Assembly (NCBI RefSeq): GCF_036884655.1
Contig: NC_088356.1
Coordinates: forward strand, 12,913,001 to 12,977,000
Reading direction: 5' to 3'
Length of the DNA: 64,000 bases
Origin: Musa acuminata AAA Group
Taxonomy: Eukaryota > Streptophyta > Magnoliopsida > Zingiberales > Musaceae
Below the pieces are notes generated by a model. The model saw nothing but the letters and a program-made list of their open reading frames with translations, was not told the origin of the DNA and made no database searches. Positions within the stretch are counted from its first letter, which is position 1, and each line of letters starts with the position of its first letter. The position numbers and the translations under genes were made by a program. Below, in pieces: positions 19,832 to 32,148 of this stretch.

Positions 19832-22658
19832 TCAATTGAGAAAATATAATGCAAGGTCCTCACAGCCTATGAGCCACCTGTCCAGCTCATCGAACACCGC
19901 CTGTGCATCTGATTTGGTTCCAGAAATGCCACCCATGACTCCATCTAGAGAACCATTTCCATCTCCACCTCCAGTCTCATAAGCTTCCGCTCCAAATTCA
20001 TTGCTGGTGTTTCCACCACCACCGTTCAGTGTGGGCACCGAGCCCAAGTCCAAAAGATGCAACTCGGGCGACAGTAATCGTAGGGGCTCATCATGAGTAG
20101 TGCCACCCGGTGGTGAAGTCATGATGGCAAGATGCAACTCCTCCATCGCGTCCGATCCCGTGGTGAAGTCATGATGGCTTGATGCGAACGGAGGAGCGCT
20201 GTCGACGTTTTGATTCAGCTCGAGATTGAGGTCATCGATGGTCAGTGACCTTTTGCACAAGTGAGTATTCCAGTGATTCTTTATCTCGTTGTCCGTTCGT
20301 CCTGGCAACCTTCCGGCAATGAGCGACCATCTGCACCAGAAAAAAGGATAACAATGATATGAAGGGATCGGATACCTAGCAAAGTAAAGAAATACGATAG
20401 AGTGTGCGGCGGAGGAGGTCCATTCGATGGGGTCAGGTGGTCTATACATCATCGTCGTGTTCCAGTTGGTCGGTTCACACCATTGTCAAAAAGAAAGAGA
20501 AAGAATGTCTCATGTACATGATACTATCGAATCGAAGAGTTAAGTTACGTCAATTGAGCTTGGTGCACAAACCTGAATATGGTGTCGAAGACAAATGATT
20601 ATATATGCGGGTTGTTGGATGAGATAATACGAAATCGATTCGAACGATCGAACAGCGCGTCGCTGACTTAAGCTAATCACGCCGAGCAACTCCGGATGTT
20701 GGTCGCATGCTTCGTAACCTGTTCGTGTACAGGGGTCGACTGTTCGTAGTAACAACTATCTCTAATGCGATTCGGCAGGTGACGGGGCGGGCAATCACAG
20801 GCCTGCTGTTCTTTACCGGGTCCAAATTCCAATGACTGTTCCTGGCGCCACGCCATCGCAAATGCGATTCCGCTCGTGACGGGGGCAATCATAGGCCTCC
20901 CGTACTTTACCGGGTCCAAATTCCAATGGCCTCCGACAGACGATGACACACAAGATTCGGGACGATTGCTTTTCTCTGTACCCATCCCCGTTTACGGTAT
21001 TGACTTGAAAGCTGGAAGAAGAGGTACCCATCTGTCTAGTTCGAGATTCAACGAGTCTTAGAAGTTCGCTGTTTTCGCCAAGCAAAATACTTTTAGGGCG
21101 CCTTTTTCCAACATATCAGGACACGAATTCCAAGCCATTTGAAGTACTTTGCAAAAGAGAAGTTGGGGTGGGGAGGGGAATCGTAACTACATAGAAATGT
21201 GTATGTATGCAATAATAGAAAGCCCGGTTTGGTTATGCCAACCATAGATCTCATGCAACATACCTACCTACTGTCAGCAAAATCAGCGTGTGCAACATAT
21301 GCCTACGCAGTATATATATATGGTATTTGTGTCGATGTGAATGCATACGAGTAAATCGATGCTCCACTGCTTTAGAAAAATGGTAAGCCACAACTAGTCA
21401 AGTGAAAGAGACACGCACCTGTTTCCCAAAAGGTTATGAAGTCGAATTATGAGGTCGTCTTCCTCTTTGGATATGTTCCCTCTTTTGATCCCTGGTCTCA
21501 AGTAGTTCAACCATCTCAACCTACAACTCTTACCGTATCTATTTATCCCTGATAATAAAAAAACAAATAAAAGAATTTTTTTTTAAATATGATTCTTTGA
21601 GCACTGTAATAATGATATGCGTACCGATAAGGAAGGTCAACATAAAACGACATTACTAATACTTTTATGCGGTTAATTTTATACGTTACTTCATATTTTT
21701 AGATTTCGTTGCCTTCTTAGTCTTCTCAAGGGTTGGGTCACGACGTAATTAAGAACAGCGATACAGTTGAAGTGTAAAAATAAAAATAAAAATAAAAAAA
21801 ACTGTGCGATGCACGTGTGTGATTTTATGAACCACAGGATTCCCATTAATCGCTGCGTTTAAGAGCCAAAGTGTTGAGCTTCTTTTCCGGCCGCCGTCGT
21901 ACTTTCACAGAAACACACTGATTAGTTAGGTAGATCCAATACTGTAACACGATGCGACAACTTTTGGGAACAGTAGATATGGTTTACCTACACGGAAGTG
22001 AAAGATGGGAGATATCGGTTAGGCAGCAAGTTGGTTTATATATATATATATATATATCTCTTAATTTTCTTTTCTTAATCCCTGTCGCTAACTCATCTGG
22101 GTTTGTGCATTTTGAAGAAACGATAATCGATAATCAAGAAATGAGAAAGAAGAAGCATTTAAGGTAGTAAAAGCACTGAAGAAGGGGGTTCCCACGGAAG
22201 TGTGCCAACAGATTTGATAGTTTCATGATTTCAGATCCTAGTAAACAAAAATAAACGGAAGAAGAAGAAGAAGAAGAAGGGTACTATGGAATTGAGCCTA
22301 GCAATTGAGCCTCAAGCAGAGAGAATCTAGGAATTGGGAATGATCTCGGACAAGGGTACTATGGCCTTGGCAGATTCCATGCGAGGGATAACAAAGTTGC
22401 TTGCTTTCTTTCGGCTGAGTACCTGCTCCGATCCAAGTCCGAAGCTTAGTAGAAAAAGACCTGGTATCGAGCAAATGGATTATTTTGCCGAAAAGAAAAG
22501 GCATTCGTCTGTCTACCCTTAAAAATTTCCCATCTCCGTAAAGGTAAACAGCTGAGCCAGCAGAATTGGGTAGAATTAAATGAGTGGAGCAGCTAGACTG
22601 CTTTTTCATTTGTCTTCAGCAATCAACTGGCAGGAGAAGCCAGCGCGTGCGCGCGTGT

Positions 22659-22698
<40 letters not shown>

Positions 22699-22840
22699 CA
22701 GCTTTTGCGGGGAGGGTTCTCCAGTTCTTGTCACCGTGGGCTCTGACGTATTCCACCAGCTTCTGGTCCTCCTCAGCCGTCCAAGCTCCTCTGTTCACCA
22801 CGCTCTCCGTCACTCCCTTCTTCTTCCCTCTTTCTGCCAT
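19832..22840 (-). CDS. R2R3-MYB transcription factor (256 aa, three exons)
   Basis: Nuclear DNA-binding regulator. Exons on the minus strand: 22840-22699, 21548-21419, 20330-19832; total 771 bases, frame continuous across both GT/AG introns, and intron positions are the classical R2R3-MYB ones (AKA|G and GN|R). R2 has W20, W40, W60; R3 has I73, W92, W111. D79-L-x2-R-x3-L-x6-L-x3-R98 is a perfect bHLH-partner motif, as in flavonoid and trichome MYBs. Directly after R3, DDLNLELNQ (L125-N-L-E-L129) fits an EAR-type LxLxL repression motif. The conserved R2 Cys in RCGKSC is Tyr (RYGKSC). The rest is an acidic, Gly/Asn-rich C-terminus ending DLALYFLN. Start: MAERGKKKG is used; an in-frame ATG four codons upstream (22852, MVKKMAERG) would add MVKK. 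It may be a flavonoid-pathway or epidermal-fate regulator. No inactivating lesion seen. Confidence 0.9.
20331..21418 (-). other. MYB intron 2, with a tandemly repeated segment
   Basis: Bounded by donor CAG|GTGCGT and acceptor GGTGCAG. A segment starting ATGCGATTC and ending TTTACCGGGTCCAAATTCCA occurs at 20765-20836 and 20862-20929 (97-base period), GC-richer than the rest of the intron. Confidence 0.75.
21549..22698 (-). other. MYB intron 1, with microsatellites
   Basis: Donor GCTG|GTCATC followed at once, on the coding strand, by a run of CT repeats (plus-strand GA at about 22663-22694); acceptor TTATTATCAG. Also holds a TA run (about 22038-22058) and an AAG run (about 22258-22279). Confidence 0.8.
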
Positions 22841-22980
22841 CTTCTTCACCATCTTCCTTTGCCTTTTTGTTCTCCTAATTAATTATGGCTAGGAAGACCC
22901 ACGCTCTCCACCACTCCCTTCTTCTTCCCTCTTTCTGCCAACTTCTTCACCATCTTCCTTTGCCTTTTTGTTCTCCTAAT
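22797..22980 (-). repeat. 101-bp-period tandem duplication of the MYB start region
   Basis: About 83 bases around the start codon (22797-22879) recur at 22898-22980. The copies differ at few positions, one of which turns the inner MAERG Met into Leu in the upstream copy. The 18 bases between include TTAATTAATTATGG-like sequence that supplies a stop. Confidence 0.85.
22879..22953 (-). CDS. Upstream ORF mimicking the MYB N-terminus (24 aa)
   Basis: ATG at 22953-22951 and TAA ending at 22879. It reads [19 protein letters not shown] and five more residues, against [18 protein letters not shown] in the MYB. It arises from the tandem duplication above. If transcription starts upstream of 22953, ribosomes would meet this ORF first and the MYB start would depend on re-initiation 26 bases after its stop. 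If transcription starts inside the duplication it has no effect. Transcript data are needed to tell. Confidence 0.45.
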   Translation of the reverse strand: MVKKLAERGKKKGVVESVGLPSHN

Positions 22981-23487
22981 CTTACATACTGTTGCCGCTC
23001 ATGTATACAAGATTCCAACAAACGATGTCACCATACAACCATCACTAGTGCCTGTGCTACTTCTCACACTAGTGTTAGCTGATCCACATGTACCGTGAAG
23101 CACAGTACACAAAAGTAGCCATGAATAGAACGGCGAAGACGGACGCGAGAATATTCCAACCTTCTTCCCCGACGCGTGCGTTTTGACAGAGGACTTAGGA
23201 TGTGAAAAAGTTAAAAGCAACAACAGTACGTTGGCGATGGCAAATGGTCTACGACTCCTCCGGAGGCCTCTGTTTGGCTACCCACGGGTGAACTGGCAGT
23301 CTCGTTCCATGTTTCACAGCGTGAGTGATATCAGTATGTTCTACACGGCACTCGTGAACTCCTCCATCCGACTGCTACTCATGTCATTAGTTATTTGTCT
23401 TCTTCTCAAAACAGTTGCATGTTCCTCGCTTCAAAACGACATAGTCCGTGAAGAAAGAAAGAGAGATCACTTGCGAGTGCAAATTTT
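22981..23487. other. Presumed MYB upstream region
   Basis: No gene recognised and no convincing TATA box identified. It contains a small inverted pair of CACTAGTG words at about 23042-23078. Confidence 0.4.
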
Positions 23488-23500
23488 TTTAATAATAATA

Positions 23501-23531
<31 letters not shown>

Positions 23532-23558
23532 TATATTATTATTATTATTATTATTATT
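23488..23558. repeat. AAT/ATT microsatellite forming a perfect hairpin
   Basis: A run of AAT units turns at ATATATT into a run of ATT units, so the two arms are complementary. Flanking TAAGATTATATCAAATAG occurs on the right and again about 50 bases later. Confidence 0.8.
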
Positions 23559-24601
23559 AATTTAAGATTATATCAAATAGAATAATAATAATAAAGTATT
23601 ATTAACTTAAGATTATATCAAATAGAAGAAGAAAAAAATAAGAAAAAAAATCCATATTGAATTTCTTTAAAAAAATACTTACAAGATTTTATTATTTTTA
23701 AATTCAAGTTTTGTAGATTTGAATACTTGAAATTTGGATGTATCGATACATGAAGATACCATCTATTTGAATATATAAAATAATCCATAGTTGAAAAAGA
23801 TTATTTTCTTTACCTTGAAGATCTTGAAATATAGATTATCATCATTATAGATTTAATATCAAGAAAGAAAAAGATGATACATAAGTATAATCTTTTTTCA
23901 CACACACCTAAGTGATTTCTAACTACTCATAAACTTAAAAACTTGGATGGATCTTCATATAGATATCATATATTTATAGATATAGAATAATAATTTTAAT
24001 CAAAATATTTTTATCTATAAAATTTTACCTAATTAATTTATTTTAAAAATTAAAAAATATATCTATTTTTAAAATATATTAAATCTTAAGATAGTCGGTC
24101 AACGATCAAGTGATCATCGCCACTTGCCCCTATTATTATTATATCAGTTAGTAGAAAACAAGCCGCCATTATTCTGTTGTAATTTTCGACGAGGTTTTTG
24201 ATAAGATCAGTTTTCAGCGATCCAAAACGAAACCAACACCATTCACTTAGATAGATAGATGGATGGCTTACCTACCCCTAAAGTACCCGCGTTTCCGTTC
24301 ACGGCGCTTGAGCACTTTTTGGTGCATAATTATGGTCCTTTCCCTTTCCATAATTATGCAATGCGTGGAATGTAGTGAGCGCTGGACCCTTTGTAGGGAC
24401 GCCTTCCAAACAAAACCACAAACAAAATTAATGACCAGCACAAGTCAGTACTCTCGCCCGAAAAATGACATGCATGCATCTGCTCAAGCAGTGACTGTTT
24501 GGCTCGTTTTATTTCGCTTTGCACTAGCTGACCACTTTTATATTTCGTGGGCCTATATAATTACATAAATTATATAATAAAATTAATTAGTTTCTGATAT
24601 A
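23559..24601. other. Unassigned AT-rich spacer
   Basis: Nothing recognised. A 101-codon plus-strand frame at 24263-24568 has no family match and mixed composition, and is not called. Confidence 0.5.
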
Positions 24602-25032
24602 TATTGGTTAATAGAAAAAATCTATATTATAGTAAGATTTCTTTTGTAATGTCATTGATGGGAGGAACTCTCCTAATAACTTATCCTAAGACTCTTGCTT
24701 ATAAATATGCAGGACCTATAGGGACTAAATGATGCATGTTATAAAAGACGTAGTTGAGATATTATAGTTTCTCTCTCAACCTCCCTAAATTATCAATAAT
24801 AGTGGTTATATAAAAAGATAGGAAGAGATGAGGAATATCTAATTCTGCTTACAGATCGACGTCATTGTGATATTCGGATCCAGGGATAGTGCATTTGCAG
24901 ATCACACAGAGATCTTTTCAGATGATATCGAAAAATATGCATCGTAAACCCGATATAATGTTATTTGATTTTCATCCTAGCATGAAAGTTTTTCCGCATT
25001 ACATATAGTATATCATAGATTTTATGCTAACG
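24602..25032 (+). repeat. 5' LTR of element C
   Basis: Aligns with the reverse complement of 4426-4725. Start TATTGGTTAATAG corresponds to TGTTGGGCAATA in element A (G to A in the TG terminus). Contains CTTATAAATATGCAGG as TATA. Ends ...GCTAACG two bases before the PBS. Confidence 0.65.
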
Positions 25033-25047
25033 ATTGGTATCAGAGCC

Positions 25048-26856
25048 TAGATTCTTGAGATCAAATATATTAGATTTATTATTTTTATTTACGATGCTTT
25101 AATGATCCGTATATTTTACCGATCTAAATTCCTATCTACTCTATCTTGTCGTTTATTTGCGAGCGATGTTAGATTTTTGTAATGTGATCTTATCATGAAG
25201 CAGTGATGACCGTTGTGTAGCATCGCTGCCAACCTCGCTGCGTACGACCGGTGAATCTATTAGCAACAGCGGTTGTGTTAGACAGTGTGCGTATCGCAAC
25301 AACAACAATGACCATCGGCGGCTATCAAGCAGTGAGTCGTACGTCAAGATTGATCGCGCATTACGATGACCACACTGGTGACAGTCGCAGGCCGAACGTT
25401 AGGTCGATCGCACAAGTGACAACCATGCGTGGGTAGTAACCACACAAGCAACCGCAAGGGCAGCAATGCACACATGTGACTACCGCATAGCGATGGCTGC
25501 GCACGGGCAGAAGTTGCCTTTAGGCGACGGTAGCATGTGGGCAATAGCCGTGTAGGCGACGGTGGCGTAGGCAACGGCCGCGCAAGCGACGACGACGTAG
25601 GCAATAGATTAGGATCTTTTGGTCAAATTATCGATTTACCCTTTTGTATTTTATTAATACCTTCTAGCATTTTAACAATTCTGCCCTTTAACAATCTCAT
25701 AATTACACCTTTATCCTCTCAATAAAATTATAGTTTTACCCTTAGGAAATTAATTTTTTTTATTTATATCATCGATTATAAAATTGATCAATATAATTTA
25801 ATTGAATTTGATCATGACTATATTTTGACTAGCTATTAATTAAATTTAATTTTTGATCAAATTTAGAAAGGATTAAATTTTGATCAATTTTTTTTAATTT
25901 TGATCGGCCTGTTTAATTGGGTTGATGTTTAGCCTAATTTTGGGCTTAACCAAATTAAATAAAATTTGATTGGATTTAATTTTATTAAAAAACTATAAAT
26001 TATAATTTTCTTTTATAGTTTTCTCATATGACATATTGATTACATTTTAATATGGTAAATAAAATTCAATTATTGTTCTCGAACATTTCTTTGATTATTC
26101 ATATATATATATTTAAAATTATAAAACAATATTTATCTTTCAAATGAAAACATGATTTATATGTTATCATGATTACAAGTATCATATAAGTTTTTTTTTC
26201 TTTTATTGATTAATAATTATTATGGTTGTTATTTTATTATTAAATTTCTTAGCATAAATTAAATTGAAGAAATTTGATGAATATTATTTGTAATTTATCT
26301 CCCTAAGTTTTATTTGACTTCCGGCTATCAAAATAGCTTGAAATGATAGACTTTTGGGATGTGAATTATAATAAAAATCTTATTATTTATAAGATATTTT
26401 AAATTATATTTTAAATTATTATATTGATATTGTAGTTATCAAAGTGACCTAGATCAATGGCTTATAAAATTACATTAAAGAATTAATCCTAAATGATATT
26501 AAGGAAATAATATTCATAATGACACATATAATTAGGAGATTTTGATAATCCTAAAGGAGAATCTACTTCAAATAATTATGTGATAGGGTAAGATGATAGT
26601 ATTTTAGATATCATTGCCGTTTATGATTGTATACCCAAATGTAGCTATACTATTCCATAGGGATAATATCAGTCCTCCATCGATGATCTTGAGTGAACAC
26701 TAGATATGTCAATATTTCACTCAAAGGTAAAATATAGATGATATCAATGGTTCATCAAATTTTAGAAACTCAAAGGATTAATGTTATTTTATATTTTGAA
26801 GTGGTACTTTCGTCCATACATTCTCATACTTCTAGTACCCCTATACTCTCTGAATC
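25048..26856 (+). other. Untranslated leader of element C
   Basis: A GC-rich quasi-repetitive block (about 25190-25610), then a long AT-rich stretch holding repeated pyrimidine words of TTTACCCTT/TTCTGCCCTTT form (25638-25745). No conserved frame. The matching stretch of element A is 2700-4400. Confidence 0.6.
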
Positions 26857-28305
26857 AAATTATTCAGAATGATTAGAGCATATGCAATTCACATTGGGTG
26901 TATTAGATCTTGACTTAGCATTATTTGTTGAAAAGCCTGTAGACTTAACTGATAAAAGTATTATGAAATAAGTTAATGAAATGAAGGCTCGGAGAAGATT
27001 TGATAAGCTTAGTTTAATGTTCATAAGAATGATGATTGCAAATAATATAAAAACTTCATTACCGATTACAACTAGCGCACAAGAATATTTAAAGGTTATT
27101 GAAGGCATATTTAAAGGTTATTGAAGGCATATTTAAATCTATTGATAAGTCATTGGCTGACACACTAATGAAAAAACTATGGCTCAATATGATGACAATC
27201 GAGGAATTTAGGATCACATCCTACATATGGCTGATAAGACTACAAAACTTAAAGCATTATGCATAAATGTTGATGATTCTTTCCTCGTACAGTTCATTCT
27301 TAATTCTCTTTCTTCTTAGTTTGGCCCATTCAAGATTCACTACAATACAAATGAGAATAAGTGAGACTTGAAAGAGTTAACTAGTACGTGTATTCAGGAA
27401 GAATTGAGATTAAGGCAGGAAAGTTCATATAATATCATGACTATTACTCAAGGAGTTAGTAACAAGAAAAAAAAATTGAAGTATTATCCATCAAAGAAAT
27501 TTGCTAGGTCTAGAAATATTAAATAGACTAATGAAAAGTAAAGCTTCTATAGTAAAGTGTTTCTTTTGTGACAAGAAATGACATGTGAAGAAGGATTGCA
27601 TTAAACGATAAACTTAGTTTGAAAAGAAAGGTATGAACTTGACCTTTATATGTTTTTAATCAAATATTACAGAAGTTCCTTCTAATACTTGGTGGATTGA
27701 TTCTAGTGCTTCAACTCATATTACCAATAATATACATGGATTTCTTTCAATCGAATAACCAAAAGAATATGAAAGATTCATCATTACGAGAAATCGTCTC
27801 AAAGCGAAAGTGATGTTAGTGAGGACTTATCGTTTATGCCTAGAGGTTGGTCATATGATAGATCTTGTTGATACATGTTATATTCCTACTATTTCTAAAA
27901 ATTTAGTTTCTCTATCTAGAATTGATGAGTTAGGATATTATCTTTTTTTTTATAATAGTAAACTCAATATATTTATAATTCAATAAAAGTTGGCTTTGGA
28001 ATTATGTGTGATAGTTTGAATAAAATTAATTTGAATCTTAAATTTGTAAATACATTTTTGACCCTACAATCAAGTATTGGATTGAAATGTAATTCAATAT
28101 TGAAATATCTTCTATACTATAGTAATGATTGTGACTTTTCTCGATGGAAAGAATTAAAAAATTAATGAATGATAATATTTTGAAACATTTAAGAATTCAC
28201 TGATTTTGATGTTTGTATAGATTATATTAAGGAAAAGTAAACAAAACATATAAAGAAAAATGTCATAAGAAGTAAAGAACTCCTTGAGATTATTCATACT
28301 GATTT
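26857..28305 (+). pseudogene. gag, protease and integrase start of element C
   Basis: Gag relic beginning near HMQFTLGVLDLDLALFVEKP in broken frame. A zinc knuckle KCFFCDKK with a stop, then HVKKDC, lies at about 27558-27600. Protease WWIDSSASTHITNN is near 27690 (DSG replaced by DSS). The gag-pre-integrase and integrase start reach LLEIIHTD at 28303, where the solo LTR begins. Stops and frameshifts throughout. Confidence 0.8.
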
Positions 28306-29784
28306 TGTAGGGAAATCTAGGGGCGACATCACATGCGTAGTGGAAGAACATTAAAAATAAAATCTCCAATTTTCTAAAGATATGTCCGTCATCGTATGAA
28401 GATTTATGCGCAAAAATATGAAACTTAAAACTGTGTATATGAAAGATTGTGTTACCTAGGAAGATCGCATATCCCTAAATCTCTATAGATCTCTAGGAGA
28501 GGGTGAAAGAGGTTAAGTGTCCTTATCTCTAGCAGTGATCCATACAGTAGGGCTGCTACGATGCTCTTTAAAACTCCAAGCCTACTATCTGAGGAGGAGA
28601 AAGAGAGGAGAATATGAGAGGCAACCCAAAAAGCTCTAGCCAATGAACCATTAGTTCCCTCCTATTTATAGAGATCCCTTATCAACTTAACCCTAGTGGA
28701 TCCTACCCTATTGGGTATTGGATCTCCATCAAACTACCAAAGCTTTTTAGATTAGTGGAACTCTATCCAATAATCTCTCATTGGCTCTTATCGGATCTCA
28801 TCCATAAGATCCAATTATTTAGGGGCTTATTGGATATCCAATAATATAGGGGCTCCAACGGATATCTCATATCTGAACATCTACTCATCGCAACGCCTAC
28901 CATATGTGTGTGACCCTCTAGATCTAATATCGAGCTACCCATAAGTCATACATATTAGAACTCCTTCTTGCTCAGTGAATTATTATCTTCATAATAATTC
29001 ACTCGACTCATCGATAGCAAACGTACTATGCCACTATATCGTAGTCCCTAAATGATACAAGGGAATCCAATCCATTGGATATGTCTATCCTTAATTACCA
29101 TATACCTATAGTCCCTCATCTATCTAATATCCTAAAGATCATATATCAGGCATGTTGCTGTCAGACCCATATGGTTTCTGCTCGAGTCTCATTCTAATCG
29201 GATTCTCCCGAAGAACTCTTTTTCTCTTAATCCGAATGACCTTGTCTAGGGATTTGTCTAAGTAAGAACACATGAGATATTCTTCTCATGACACCGAGAC
29301 TGGATGATCCTCTATCGACACTCAATAGTCCTCGTAAGGTTGGCTACCACACCCGATGACCGGTTGTGTTAGATCTGGAACCTCAAAGATCTATAAGTCT
29401 GGTATCAAAGAATGTAGTACTCATACAGGACATCTTGGTATCTCAAGTCTAAGGACCAAATACACCATTAGGACCACAGAATCATTGTCTGATAATAAGG
29501 TATCATCAACCATCCAACATTTCGTAAGCGAATCAATCAGTAAACTCATTCCCCAATGAGCACATGTATTTTATCCTTGGTGTCCCCACAAGAGTAGTTA
29601 TTAGACCAACTACATCCATCATATGGATGGGTATACAGCATACTAGTCTGTCTGGTTATCTAGATGTCCCTTTCGAGTAACCTATGACTGAGATTATTTA
29701 GGATCTATGTTTAAAGGTGAATCAATCTCATTACCGTGATCTCATCACGATCCGATTCCCATTGCACAGATCCAAGAACATCAC

Positions 29785-29819
<35 letters not shown>

Positions 29820-29929
29820 ATTAATATAAATTAATAAAATATCAAATAATAATAATAAGCAAAAAGACTACGTCAAGTCACATGTGTCATCACTCACGTG
29901 ATTGGCTTGTAGAGCACCTATGACTAGCA
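28306..29929 (-). mobile_element. Solo LTR of the Angela-like (E1/E2) family, reverse, inside element C
   Basis: The plus-strand left end TGTAGGGAAATC matches the reverse complement of the E2 LTR 3' end (...GATTTCCCAACA), and the right end ...CCTATGACTAGCA matches its start (TGCTAGTTATAGG). No internal sequence remains, so this is a solo LTR left by LTR-LTR recombination. Flanks GATTT (28301-28305) and GAGAT (29930-29934) each differ by one base from GATAT, which is the unbroken sequence in element A, so this looks like an old 5-bp target duplication. Contains a TG microsatellite (about 29797-29819). Confidence 0.85.
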
Positions 29930-30881
29930 GAGATCTACGGACCATTCGATATTCCTTATTTTAGTGGAGAAAGGTATTTTATCACATTTATAGATAACAT
30001 ATCCAGATATGACTATGTTTATCTAATACATGAAAAATTTTAGGCCATTGTACTCTTGAAGTGTACATAAATGAGGCCGAGAGATAATTAGATAGAAAAG
30101 TTAAAATTATCATATCTGATAAGGGTGGTGAATTTTATGACAGATACTGTTAGAGTGTTAGTCCTTTTGCAAGATTCCTAGAATAACGAGATATTTGTGC
30201 TCAGTATGCATTACTAGGTGTGCCATAGTAGAATGATATTGCTGAAATATGAAATCGTACTCTTATGGATATGGTTATGAGCATGATGAGTTATTTCTCT
30301 ATACATGAGTCAATGTGGGGTGAAGCTCTTAGGACAACTATGTACATCTTGAACATGGCTCATAGTAAGTCGGTTCATCAACTCCATTTGAGTTATGGAC
30401 TGGTAGGAAGCCTAGTTTGAGATATTTACATATTTGGGGGTGTTCTATAGAGATAAGAGTATTCAATCCACATGAAAAGAAATTGGATCCAAGAACTATT
30501 TCTGGATATTTTATTGGTTATCCAGAAAAATTCAAGGGAAACATATTTTATTGCTCTAATCATAGTACGAGGATAGTAGAAACTGGTAATGTAAGATTCC
30601 TAGAAAATGGTGAAATTAGTGGGAGTAAAAAATCTCAAAGGATCAATTTTAATATTGAGGAGATTCAGGTTAATTCTCTCGTATCATCTCTTAATTGAGA
30701 AATTATTGTTTCTCAAATTAATGAGAGGATTAATGAGGGTGAACAACAAAATAAATCGATGAACTCTCACATGATGTTGATGTCACCGTTGATGATCATG
30801 TAGAACAATCACAATTGGTAGCTTTGAGAAGATCTGAAAGGAAAAGAAAATATGTCATTTCTAATGATTATATAGTATATT
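29930..30881 (+). pseudogene. Integrase remainder of element C
   Basis: Resumes ATCTACGG after the solo LTR. Catalytic-core relics (integrase D..D..E region) are broken by stops. The cleanest frame, 30417-30698, carries PRTISGYFIGYPEKFKGNIF and TRIVETGNVRFLENGEISGS, the integrase C-terminal hallmark of this family. Ends at NA1. Confidence 0.8.
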
Positions 30882-32110
30882 TATTGAATCTCGGATTTTG
30901 ATGATAAAATCAATTGATGAGTTTGTGATCTAATCTATATTTTGAGCAACGCAGGATTAGCTTTGATCAAGGAGAGGCAAATTGATTAAAGCAGGAGGAA
31001 TCGAACATTGGGCTAGAGTGAACATGTCAGAAGATTGGACGTTGAGGATCGGTCGACGTGTCGGCAGAAGGCTCGTGCCATGAATTTGGGCATCATCCCG
31101 AAGGATCGGATATTGCGCCAAGGAGATCGAAAGTTACGGGAGTTAATATGTCGATTAGGCAATACATCGAAGGAGAGGACGATACGCCGAACAAAGGATT
31201 CATGCTTTATAATCATTTGTCTAAGATCGAAGTAGTTGAGGGGGTTAATTGAATTAGATTTTAGTGTAATCATGCTAACTAAATTAGGGGCCAATTAGGC
31301 CTTAATTAAGGCTGATTTCATTGGGAGGCCCATTCAGTGACCCAAAAGTTGGGGCAAGCAATGGCACCGTTAGAACAGGCGGTGGAACCGCTTGTGAGTT
31401 GGAAAACTCAAAAGTCAGTCTCCGAGGCTATCAGGTGGCAGTACCACCTAGTGATAGTTTATTAGGTGGTGGTATTACCTAGTGTCAGGCTACAAGCAGT
31501 TGTACCGCCTAGTGTAGGCGGTGGTATCGCCCATACCTTGAAATATCAGGGATTTAAATTTTGGCTCCAAGTTTTGAAGTCATTCGGTCTATAAATACCC
31601 CAACTATTCCTACATGGAGTAGCAAGAAAGTGAACAAAAACTCCGTATTTCTAGAGTTGAAAACCCTTGTAAAGTGTAGAGTCCCTCCTCCTAAAGTTTA
31701 GAGATCATTCTAAGGGAGAGTGTAAGGGAAACTTTGTAAAAAGGGGGTATAAAGGTTCTCTCCTGAACCTGTAAAAAGGAGAATCGAGTTATAAGGGTAG
31801 TTGATCTTCGTCCATTGAAAGAAGATAGTTAGTAGATGTTGGTGGTCTCGACAAAAGAGGAATAAGTGGAGTGGATATAGGTCACGATGACCGAACCACT
31901 ATAAAACTGGGTTTGCATTTCTATTCTTGCAATTTATCTTTACTACAAACTGCCTTACCTATTTACTACTTTCACTACACTTTCAAATTAGATTTGAAGT
32001 TATTTTTCTTATATTGATTTTATCGAACGAAGAATTTTTCAAACCGGTGATTTTATCCGCTGCACTAATTCACCCACCCGCCCCCTCTTAGTGCCGACTC
32101 GTTCCTAATA
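30882..32110 (+). repeat. 5' LTR of NA1
   Basis: Starts TATTGAATCTCGG (NA2 element-strand start TGTTGAATCTCG) and ends TTCCTAATA (NA2 GATCCTAACA). Contains repeated AGGCGGTGGTACCGCC-like words (about 31370-31530) and CTATAAATACCCC at 31588-31600. Shorter than the 2.6 kb NA2 LTR, which has expanded tandem arrays. Confidence 0.75.
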
Positions 32111-32148
32111 GTTGGTATCAGAGCCACGGTTCCTAACACCTAAGAGAA

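Larger units (their letters stand above)
24602..30881 (+). mobile_element. Element C: Ty1-copia retrotransposon, interrupted and decayed
   Basis: Same family as element A, forward. LTR 24602-25032, PBS TGGTATCAGAGCC at 25035-25047, GC-rich leader 25190-25610, gag from about 26857, protease, integrase. A reverse solo LTR interrupts integrase at 28306-29929. After the integrase C-terminus and linker the element is cut by NA1 at 30882, and the remainder (RT, RNase H, 3' LTR) is not found on the far side. Confidence 0.8.

Noticed and set aside
19832..20452. Single-exon reading of the MYB C-terminal frame starting [11 protein letters not shown]
   Set aside because: The first ~40 codons are intron 2; a GGTGCAG acceptor at 20331 and matching upstream exons give the true structure.
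24263..24568. 101-codon frame as a gene
   Set aside because: No family match, no start context or splice evidence, surrounded by AT-rich spacer.
25035..25047. TGGTATCAGAGCC sites considered as tRNA gene ends
   Set aside because: Each lies just inside an LTR with no cloverleaf around it; they are primer-binding sites.
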